From NCBI GenBank assembly GCA_009917545.1, contig QZDW01000001.1, positions 270,479-334,478 of the forward strand: 64,000 nt of DNA, given 5' to 3'. Positions within the stretch are counted from its first letter, which is position 1. Each line of letters begins with the position of its first letter. Shown in pieces: positions 51,725 through 58,992 of the stretch. The notes below the pieces were generated by a model. That model was not told where the DNA came from and searched no databases. It saw only the letters and a list, made by a program, of their open reading frames with translations. A program made the translations under genes and the position numbers. The DNA is from a bacterium 1XD42-76 (GTDB lineage: Bacteria > Bacillota > Clostridia > Lachnospirales > Lachnospiraceae).

Positions 51725-52981
51725 ATGAATTTCACTTATGGCTATGCAAGGGGATCCAAGCCCTTTTCCGTTCCCGATCAGAATCTTCTCTGTCAGGTCA
51801 CACAGAATGAGATCCCTGTGGAAGATACCGGCGTCAGGGCTGTGTGCGAGGCCCTGCTCCATCCCATCGGCGCACCGCGGCTGGGGGAGATCGTAAAGCC
51901 CGGGGAAACGATTGTCATTATTACCAGCGACATCACGAGGCCGTGCCCGTCCCATCTGATTCTCCCTGAGCTTTTGCGGGAACTTTCAGCGGCCGGCATT
52001 GCGGATTCCCAGATCACAGTCGTCCTGGCGCTTGGAAGCCATCGGGTACATACGCCCGAAGAACGTCGTCATCTCGTCGGCGACGAAGTATATGACAGGG
52101 TTGCCTGTGTCGATTCTGCCAAAGAAGGCTTTATCCATGTGGGGACGACAAAGGCAGGGACTCCTGTGGATATCGACCCGGTTGTGGCAGCAGCCGACCG
52201 GCGCATCTGTGTGGGAAACATTGAATTCCACTATTTTGCCGGCTACAGCGGCGGGGCAAAGGCCATCATGCCAGGCGTTTCCACCAGAGACGCCATTCAG
52301 AAAAATCACAGCAAAATGGTGCTCGATACGGCATGTGCCGGAAATCTCCACGGCAATCCTCTGCGGCAGGACATCGAGGAAGCGGCAGCGATGGTCGGTG
52401 TGGATTTCATCCTCAATGTGGTGCTGGATGAGGAAAAGCAGATTGTAAAGGCTGTCGCAGGCGACTTAAGAAAGGCTCATGAAGCAGGCTGCGCTTTTCT
52501 GGACCAGTTATATAAGATCCGCATTCCCAGGCGGGCCGATATCGTCATCACGACACCGGGCGGCTTCCCCAAGGATATCAACCTCTATCAGGCTCAGAAG
52601 GCGTTAGATAACGCCAAACATGCCGTACGTGACGGCGGTATCATCATCCTTGCGGCCTCCTGTAAGGAAGGCCTGGGAGAAAGCGTTTTCGAGCAATGGA
52701 TGCTGGATTCAGCTTCCCCTGACGAGATGATCGAGCGCATCGGCCGTGACTTCCAGCTTGGCGGGCATAAGGCCGCAGCGATCAGCATGGTATTAAAAAA
52801 GAGCCGGATCCTTCTGGTATCCGACCTTCCTGACGATTTCGTGCGCCGCATTTTTTTGGAGCCATACCCATCCGTGGATGCAGCGCTTGCAGAGGCGTTC
52901 CGGAGCCTGGGGGCTGACAGCAGCGTCATTTTCATGCCCCACGGCGGTTCTGTGCTGCCGCAGCCGCCGGAAAACAGATGA
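51725..52981 (+). CDS. larA: Nickel-dependent lactate racemase family protein
   Basis: A 418-aa LarA-family (DUF2088) enzyme. Motifs match the family: SDITRPCPSHLILPELL, LALGSHRVHTPEERRHLVG (catalytic His), IEFHYFAGYSGGAKAIMPG (His and the Lys that carries the nickel-pincer cofactor) and NHSKM (His). GGAGGCGCTACT precedes MNFTYG, so that start is used rather than 51647. The cofactor genes larB, larC and larE are not in the window. LarA homologues racemise or epimerise various 2-hydroxyacids, so lactate is only the best-known substrate. Confidence 0.88.
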   Translation: MNFTYGYARGSKPFSVPDQNLLCQVTQNEIPVEDTGVRAVCEALLHPIGAPRLGEIVKPGETIVIITSDITRPCPSHLILPELLRELSAAGIADSQITVVLALGSHRVHTPEERRHLVGDEVYDRVACVDSAKEGFIHVGTTKAGTPVDIDPVVAAADRRICVGNIEFHYFAGYSGGAKAIMPGVSTRDAIQKNHSKMVLDTACAGNLHGNPLRQDIEEAAAMVGVDFILNVVLDEEKQIVKAVAGDLRKAHEAGCAFLDQLYKIRIPRRADIVITTPGGFPKDINLYQAQKALDNAKHAVRDGGIIILAASCKEGLGESVFEQWMLDSASPDEMIERIGRDFQLGGHKAAAISMVLKKSRILLVSDLPDDFVRRIFLEPYPSVDAALAEAFRSLGADSSVIFMPHGGSVLPQPPENR

Positions 52982-53008
52982 GCGATGGAATCATATCCTT
53001 TGCAGAGC

Positions 53009-53056
53009 ATCCGGGGCCATGCCGCACAGATATCTTCATGCGGTATGGCCCCGGAT
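53009..53056. terminator. Strong hairpin after larA
   Basis: ATCCGGGGCCATGCCGCA (53009-53026) pairs with TGCGGTATGGCCCCGGAT (53039-53056), an 18-bp stem with one G-T pair, 27 bp past the larA stop. A short T-rich tail follows (TATCTTATC). It can also end transcripts from the opposite side. Confidence 0.7.
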
Positions 53057-53117
53057 TATCTTATCTCTGGAAATGGAAACACCCTGGCGGGATTCCCTTT
53101 TGTGACATTCTGGCTGT

Positions 53118-55385
53118 CTATGAAAAAATCCCCTTAATCGTGTCTGCGATCTTCACAAAAATGCTTACGATCCGGTCAAGGAAACTTCCCTGCGGGTGAT
53201 AGTCCTCGTCGATCTCCGGTTCCGGCTCCTCTTCAGCCTCTTCTGTCCCCTCGGTCCGCAGGATAATCTGGATGCTCTGCGGCTCCGGATTTTCATGGGA
53301 GGTCAGGGATACTTTGCTGGCGTTCGAGTCGGCATTTAAAATCGTCATATCCTCCCCTGCATATTCATTCCACGTTTCATCGACCAAATCTTCGACGGTT
53401 TTCTTGGCATCCTTGATTACGCCGGTCTTTGCCAGCCCCTCTAACGCCTGGTTTAAAGCGTCCGTCATGCCGCCCAGCGTAAGCTCCGCCCCCTGATTTA
53501 AGGGATGCCCTGCTGTTTTCATACTGCTCTCCACCTCAGATAATAAAAGGTACATGGCGTTTGTCCCGCGTACAGCGCTGTCAATCAGAAGCCCGGTGTC
53601 GCCAAGAGCGTTCTGAGAGGTCTCATGGTACTGGTTTAATATCGCAGTCAGCTGGTCTATGTCGTCCAAAAGCCCCTGTCCTGTTCCTGTAGCCATTCTT
53701 AAGCTGTCCGCCATCTCTCCTGTATCTGCGAGTACGTTTTCCAGGGATTCCCCGTTAAAATGTACATTGTAGCAGATATGCTCCATGACAGAAATCGTGT
53801 TCTGAACGGAATTTATCATATCGTCGATGTGTGAGACGCCCCCGTCGATCGTGCCGATCAGGAATTCAAGGAGTGTAATCACCTGATCTAACCCCTTTGA
53901 CGCCTCCCCGGCGCCGGCCTGTGTGACATCCCCGACTGCTGTCGTGATGTCCCCGGCCGCCTTTTCAATGGCATCGGAATAACTGTGGATTAGCATCTGG
54001 ATCTCCTGCTGCCCTTCCTCTGGCAGTTCTCCGATGAGTTTCCCCAGTGTCGCCAAAAGCTTTGCTTTCTGCTCCTCCGTGATGCCCAGGACGTCCCCGT
54101 GCTCCTCGATCTGCTTTTTTAACTCCTTTAATTCTGCCAAAAGCTCCTTGAGCTTTTTCGTCTTTTCGTTGACTGCCAGCTTGTAGTCCTTTAACTTCTG
54201 CAAATCATCTCTTAAGTCGGAAAGCTTGCTCTCAAAGCTGCCGATGTCGTGTCTGGTGTCATTTACCAGCTCCACTACATCATTCAGATCGCGGTTGATA
54301 TCACGAAGCCCCCAGCCCAGATCTGCAAGCTGAGCATCCAGCTCCTGCACGGTATGGTTTAAATCATTGATGCCCTCATTCGTGTCATCCAGGGCATTCT
54401 GTGCCTCTTTTACATAGGAAGTAAAGGGAATTCCACGGTCTGACAACTCCTTTAAGACGGCTAATGCGTTGTCGGCATCCACATAGATCCCATCTCTGGC
54501 ACTCGCAATCACACGTCTTGATTCATCGAGCTTTTTTAAGCCGCTCACCGTACTCGAAAGACCGCCCTGAACGCCTTCCAGACTGTCAAGCACCACGTCC
54601 AGGCTGTCGCCGATGGAATCAACGGAATCCTTGACCGTATCTCTGGTATCACGCAGATCCTCCAGACGGTCGAGCTGGCTTAATGTGACCGGCACCATCA
54701 TGAAGGACAGCCCGGAAAATTCAAAGTCATCGCTTCCAATCCGCAGCTCATAGTGCTGCTCCTCCCCCGGAAGAACCATGAAAAGAACTGCCTTTAAATT
54801 GCCGATTGACTGGATCTGAGCTCCTGGCGCTTCCACGCTTAAGTTTTTATCCATATCAATGATGGCGGCTGCTTCCAGAGTCATATTGTTCTTATAATAA
54901 TCCTCTGTATTGGGATTGGGTATGATATCAATGAAAATTTCAACCAGCCCTTTTTCATGGGCGATCTCTTCCAGCCCGCGTTCCACGCCGTTCAGGCGGT
55001 AGCGGACAGAAAGTTCCCACGGAAGTTGTCTCGATACCTCCTCGGAATCCAGACTGCCCTCAAAATAGAAACGGTCGTTGTCCGGCTGTTCGGAGAGATC
55101 GAAGGTAATCTGATTCCCGTCCACTACCGGCTCCGTATAGTCTGACAGATTGGTTACAGTCCCATAGACCCCATAATCCACGACCTGGCGCGCTCCGTGC
55201 AGGTCATAGCTTTTTACCACGCTGCTCTCGGCAATCGTTCCATACGGATCAAGCTTTACATACATTGCCTCGTCGCAGACGGGACGGCCCGTTCCTGCGA
55301 GAGCTGTCATCATTGTCCCCAACATAATCACTGCTGCCAGGCCTGCGCCTGCCATACGGCGCGCCTGCTTTTTAATCCCCTTCAT
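53118..55385 (-). CDS. Secreted coiled-coil protein, partner of MMPL pump
   Basis: A protein of about 755 aa. A signal peptide (KKQARRMAGAGLAAVIMLGTMMTALAG) precedes a beta-rich N-terminal third (residues about 35-235). The middle, about 240-680, is long heptad-type coiled coil (LDRLEDLRDTRDTVKDSVDSIGDSLDVVLDSL..., KTKKLKELLAELKELKKQIEEHG). The acidic tail TEEAEEEPEPEIDED is followed by a C-terminal amphipathic/hydrophobic helix (LDRIVSIFVKIADTIKGIF). It recalls the soluble part of YhgE/Pip-type proteins. It overlaps the MMPL gene by 14 bp, so the two probably make one envelope complex. AAGGAAG supports the MKGIKK start. Confidence 0.78.
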   Translation of the reverse strand: MKGIKKQARRMAGAGLAAVIMLGTMMTALAGTGRPVCDEAMYVKLDPYGTIAESSVVKSYDLHGARQVVDYGVYGTVTNLSDYTEPVVDGNQITFDLSEQPDNDRFYFEGSLDSEEVSRQLPWELSVRYRLNGVERGLEEIAHEKGLVEIFIDIIPNPNTEDYYKNNMTLEAAAIIDMDKNLSVEAPGAQIQSIGNLKAVLFMVLPGEEQHYELRIGSDDFEFSGLSFMMVPVTLSQLDRLEDLRDTRDTVKDSVDSIGDSLDVVLDSLEGVQGGLSSTVSGLKKLDESRRVIASARDGIYVDADNALAVLKELSDRGIPFTSYVKEAQNALDDTNEGINDLNHTVQELDAQLADLGWGLRDINRDLNDVVELVNDTRHDIGSFESKLSDLRDDLQKLKDYKLAVNEKTKKLKELLAELKELKKQIEEHGDVLGITEEQKAKLLATLGKLIGELPEEGQQEIQMLIHSYSDAIEKAAGDITTAVGDVTQAGAGEASKGLDQVITLLEFLIGTIDGGVSHIDDMINSVQNTISVMEHICYNVHFNGESLENVLADTGEMADSLRMATGTGQGLLDDIDQLTAILNQYHETSQNALGDTGLLIDSAVRGTNAMYLLLSEVESSMKTAGHPLNQGAELTLGGMTDALNQALEGLAKTGVIKDAKKTVEDLVDETWNEYAGEDMTILNADSNASKVSLTSHENPEPQSIQIILRTEGTEEAEEEPEPEIDEDYHPQGSFLDRIVSIFVKIADTIKGIFS

Positions 55386-57786
55386 GAACCACATCTTCCT
55401 TTCGTCCGGTTTTCCCCCGATATGTAAAAATTTTCGTAAGCTGTGTTTTTATTCTGTTATCCCTGTTGTCCGCAGTGCCTTTTTCCTGTATCTGTCCTGG
55501 TATCGTATCTGCCGGTTCCTTTTGAAACGGTACAGCATCTGCCGTACCCTCTGCTCTCTCGTTTTGTACCAATACCATACTCGAAGCGTCCCCGTCTTGC
55601 AGCCGCGCAGGATCCGGAATGGATTCCCTTTGCACCGGCATTCCCTCTGTTTTATCGGTACGGTTCCTCTTTATCACATGGTGAAGGAGCTTCTCCCGGC
55701 GCGCTTTTCGTTTCTCTGCCTTAAGCCGCGCGTTCTCCTGCTGTCTGCGGATCGGCTTATCAAAGGCTGCCAGCAGTGCCGGAAGTAACGACAGCACCAG
55801 CACCATTGAGAATAAAGCGCCGCGCCCCACCAGACGTCCTACCTGGGAAATCGCCTGAATGGATGAAGTAAAATACAGCAGATATCCGACTACTGTCAGG
55901 ATTCCTCCTGAGGTAATGATGGAAAGCGTACTCTTGGCAATCGCCGCGATGGCTGCCTGACGGCTCTCCATCGTTTCCCGCATCTCCATGTAATTATTCG
56001 TCATCAAGATCGAATAATCAATCGTCGCGCCAAGCTGCAGACAGCTTACGATAATATATCCAATATAGATCATGCTCTCCCCGACAATATAAGGAAGTGT
56101 CATGTTCAGGTAAATCGCCACCTCAATCGGAATAATGACGAAAATCGGGATAAATACCGAGCGGAAGGTCATCATTACCACAATCGCCACACCGATCAGG
56201 GAGATGATGGAAACCCGGTTGTAATCTTCGGTCAGGATGTCACGGATATCAATCGTGGTCGGAGTCATCCCGATCACATACGAATCCTCCGGATAATATT
56301 GCTCCACGATCTCGGAAAGCCGCCTGCTGCACGCAAACGAATACTCGCTTTCTTCCTTATTTATCATGGAAATAAGAATTCTGGCATAGTTGTCTGTCCG
56401 TAACTGTCCTGTGATATTCTGTGGCAGAAAGTTTTCCGGAATTCCCTGCGGGAGCGTCCCTGACATGGAAAGCGCATAGTCGATAAACGCCTCGTTCTCC
56501 AGCGCCTCTGTCAGCTCCTTCTCCCGCACTGTACTGCCATTTGGCACCATTGCAATCACTACATTGGCTTTGCCGAAAGTCCTTTCGATCTCACGGCTGT
56601 CCTCGTATACTCTTGTTCCGGGACTGGAGCCCAGAGCATCGTCCCCGTAATAGAAAAAGTTCATCGACTGCCCGAAATAGCACGGTACCGCACATGCCAA
56701 AGCCACGACCAGGACCGGGATACGGATGCGGTACATCACATTTCCCAGAAAATCGAAGGATGGCAGAAACGGGCGGTGAGCTGTCTTTTCAATCTTTTTA
56801 TCAAAATGCAGAATCAATGTCGGCATCAGAAAAAGCACGGTCGCCAGGCTGCAGAGGATCCCCTTTGTCAGGACAAAACCGACGTCCTTTCCGATCTTGA
56901 ATTTCATCAGTGCAATCACCAGGAACCCGACGATCGTCGTTGCCCCACTGGCCAGAACCGAGCTGCAGGCCTCCACTAACGCCCGTTCCATCGCTTCTTT
57001 GGATTCCACACCTGTATTTTTAATCGCTGTATATGTATGCAGAAGGAAAATGGAGTAATCCATTGAAACTGCAAGCTGTAAAATTGCGGCCGTCGAGAAC
57101 GTGAAAAACGAGATCCGGCCAAACATCAGATTAGAACCCATATTGAGGATGATCGCTACCGCCATCACCAGAATGAAAAGATACGGCTCAAACCATGATT
57201 TGGTCGTCAGCGTCAGAATCAGCCAGATAATGATAATTGCCATACCGATTGCAAGCGTAATTTCTCTGGAAATGGAGGCCTGCCGTTCCTTATTCGATAC
57301 GGCGCTGCCCGCAAAACAACCTCTGTCTTTTCCCACAATCCCGTAGATCTCCTCGATCGCCTTATGTGTACTCTCCTCGGAATCTCCTTCCTCAAAGATG
57401 ATCTGATAGACGGCCTTCCCATCTTTATAGAACTGATCCGTCAGGGCATTGCTGAGAAACGAATCAATGGCATACACATTGGTCGCCAAATCCGGGCCTA
57501 CCACCAGCTCCACGCCTTCCACATTGGAAATACGCTGACGGATGGAACGCGCTTCCTGCATCGTCACATCTTTTACCATGATGCGCGCCATACCCGGATA
57601 ACCGAACTCCTCCTCCATCACATCCAGTGCCTGCTTGGTCGGAGCAAAATCCGGAAGATATTTACTCAAATCATAATTCACTCCCACAAGGGGATAACAA
57701 ATCGCGCAGATTATCGTGGCGATCAGGAAGCCTTTCTCAATCAGCTTTCCTTTATTCACAATCGTGTGTGCCATCTTCTCTAACAT
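55372..57786 (-). CDS. MMPL/RND family transporter
   Basis: A membrane protein of about 804 aa in two repeats, each with a large external loop and a cluster of helices. The proton-relay motifs are visible in both halves: LAVSMDYSIFLLHTY and LGATIDYSILMTNNY. The first external loop begins YDLSKYLPDFAPTKQALDVMEEEFGYPG. A charged tail of about 120 residues follows the last helix. It is expected to move lipids or hydrophobic compounds across the membrane. ATG at MLEKMAH is used (GGGAAA upstream); a GTG or ATG six codons earlier is also possible. Divergent TetR regulator upstream. Confidence 0.87.
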   Translation of the reverse strand: MLEKMAHTIVNKGKLIEKGFLIATIICAICYPLVGVNYDLSKYLPDFAPTKQALDVMEEEFGYPGMARIMVKDVTMQEARSIRQRISNVEGVELVVGPDLATNVYAIDSFLSNALTDQFYKDGKAVYQIIFEEGDSEESTHKAIEEIYGIVGKDRGCFAGSAVSNKERQASISREITLAIGMAIIIIWLILTLTTKSWFEPYLFILVMAVAIILNMGSNLMFGRISFFTFSTAAILQLAVSMDYSIFLLHTYTAIKNTGVESKEAMERALVEACSSVLASGATTIVGFLVIALMKFKIGKDVGFVLTKGILCSLATVLFLMPTLILHFDKKIEKTAHRPFLPSFDFLGNVMYRIRIPVLVVALACAVPCYFGQSMNFFYYGDDALGSSPGTRVYEDSREIERTFGKANVVIAMVPNGSTVREKELTEALENEAFIDYALSMSGTLPQGIPENFLPQNITGQLRTDNYARILISMINKEESEYSFACSRRLSEIVEQYYPEDSYVIGMTPTTIDIRDILTEDYNRVSIISLIGVAIVVMMTFRSVFIPIFVIIPIEVAIYLNMTLPYIVGESMIYIGYIIVSCLQLGATIDYSILMTNNYMEMRETMESRQAAIAAIAKSTLSIITSGGILTVVGYLLYFTSSIQAISQVGRLVGRGALFSMVLVLSLLPALLAAFDKPIRRQQENARLKAEKRKARREKLLHHVIKRNRTDKTEGMPVQRESIPDPARLQDGDASSMVLVQNERAEGTADAVPFQKEPADTIPGQIQEKGTADNRDNRIKTQLTKIFTYRGKTGRKEDVVHEGD

Positions 57787-57862
57787 AATATCATTTCCCA
57801 TCACTCTCTCTAATAATATTGCTTTTTTGTTTAATAGATTTTAAATGTTTAATGTACATGTG

Positions 57863-57891
57863 TTGATTTTCTTGTCAGGATGTATTATAAT
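57863..57891 (+). promoter_or_regulatory. Promoter toward the TetR gene
   Basis: TTGATT (57863-57868) and TATAAT (57886-57891) with a 17-bp spacer on the plus strand, about 250 bp ahead of the TetR start. A weaker minus-strand pair (CTGACA then TACATT) overlaps it and could serve the MMPL operon. Confidence 0.6.
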
Positions 57892-57940
57892 ATACAATCA
57901 TAAGGAATGCAATCATTAAAATCATGCATTATTGTTTTAT

Positions 57941-57969
57941 ATTGAACATTTTAATTTTATCTGTTCAAT
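57941..57969. promoter_or_regulatory. Inverted repeat, possible TetR operator
   Basis: ATTGAACA (57941-57948) and TGTTCAAT (57962-57969) are perfect 8-bp arms 13 bp apart in the divergent MMPL/TetR region. It is a candidate binding site for the TetR regulator; nothing else of note is seen in 57787-58139. Confidence 0.4.
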
Positions 57970-58139
57970 AATTTGCAATTTTTTTACTTTTTATGAAATA
58001 TCTTGTATCGGGAATTCCCGCTTCGATTCCCGCCAGCACTAAAATGCGGTATGGAGGCCGGCAATCTGCCGGACAGACAGCCACGCATGGCAGTATTTAA
58101 CCACAGTTTCACATTATATAGATAAGGATGGTGACTTTT

Positions 58140-58724
58140 ATGAAATCAGAAAAAGAGGACCGACGGATACGAAGGACACAGAAGCTTCTCAAGGAAAGCC
58201 TCGTAAGCCTGATGTCAGAAAAGGCCTTTAAGGACATCACAATCAAAGATATCACGGACAGGGCCGATTTAAACCGGGGGACCTTTTATCTGCATTACTC
58301 CGATACCTATGGACTTTTAGAAACAATGGAAAACGATGTTCTGGACGATTTCCAGAACATGATTGACAACTATTTTCAAATGGAGGCAGAGAGCAGTCTG
58401 CTTCCGATTCTTGTCCCTGTCGTTCACTACATCGTGGAAAATGAAACGATATGCCAGAATCTTTTTGAAAATGATGCCTCACACGATTTCCACAAGCGCT
58501 TTAAAAATCTGATTTACAAAAACGGCATCCGGGTCATTGAACGCATGTTTCCGGCCAGCCGTTCTGCCGGGTCTGACTATTTTTTTGAGTTTATCACTTA
58601 CGGCCTGATCGGCATTATCCGCAAATGGCTGGACGATGGTATGCCGCAGCCGGAAAAAGAAATTGCACAGACTGCAAACAGCGCTGTTCTGTCGGTTGCC
58701 AATTCTTTTTTCGCCGCCGGATAA
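58140..58724 (+). CDS. TetR/AcrR family transcriptional regulator
   Basis: A 194-aa regulator. The N-terminal HTH is RRTQKLLKESLVSLMSEKAFKDITIKDITDRADLNRGTFYLHYSDTYGLL, a full TetR signature. The C-terminal ligand domain (TetR_C_8-like) includes FFEFITYGLIGIIRKWLDDG. It is divergent from the MMPL operon and most likely represses it. MKSEKED is taken as the start (AAGGATGG upstream); a start four codons earlier is possible. Confidence 0.92.
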   Translation: MKSEKEDRRIRRTQKLLKESLVSLMSEKAFKDITIKDITDRADLNRGTFYLHYSDTYGLLETMENDVLDDFQNMIDNYFQMEAESSLLPILVPVVHYIVENETICQNLFENDASHDFHKRFKNLIYKNGIRVIERMFPASRSAGSDYFFEFITYGLIGIIRKWLDDGMPQPEKEIAQTANSAVLSVANSFFAAG

Positions 58725-58892
58725 ATACAGAATGCCGCTCTGTCCCAAAGCAGAGATATGCTTCGGGATGGGCGGCAGACAGTATGAAAAGTCTTGTCAA
58801 AAAATCAGCCTTATTTATCTAATTCGACAGACAGCTTTTCCTCTCATGCTGCTGCAAATCACTTTTTTTTCTTAAATATTTCCTCATTTCCG

Positions 58893-58921
58893 TTGCAAAT
58901 TCCAGAGAAGTATAATATGAT
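58893..58921 (+). promoter_or_regulatory. Promoter of the metal P-ATPase gene
   Basis: TTGCAA (58893-58898) and TATGAT (58916-58921), 17-bp spacer, directly followed by an ArsR/SmtB-type operator. Confidence 0.7.
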
Positions 58922-58923
58922 AA

Positions 58924-58950
58924 ACACATGAACAGTTATTCATATGTTCG
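58924..58950. promoter_or_regulatory. ArsR/SmtB-type metal-responsive operator
   Basis: ACACATGAACAGTTATTCATATGTTCG overlaps the expected transcription start of the P-ATPase. It contains ATGAA-6 bp-TTCAT as an imperfect 12-2-12 inverted repeat, the form recognised by SmtB/CadC/ZiaR-type repressors that release DNA on binding zinc or cadmium. No ArsR-family gene occurs in this window, so the repressor would act from elsewhere. Confidence 0.7.
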
Positions 58951-58992
58951 CATGACAACAGCAAATTTTCTATATACAGGGGGGAATCTATT

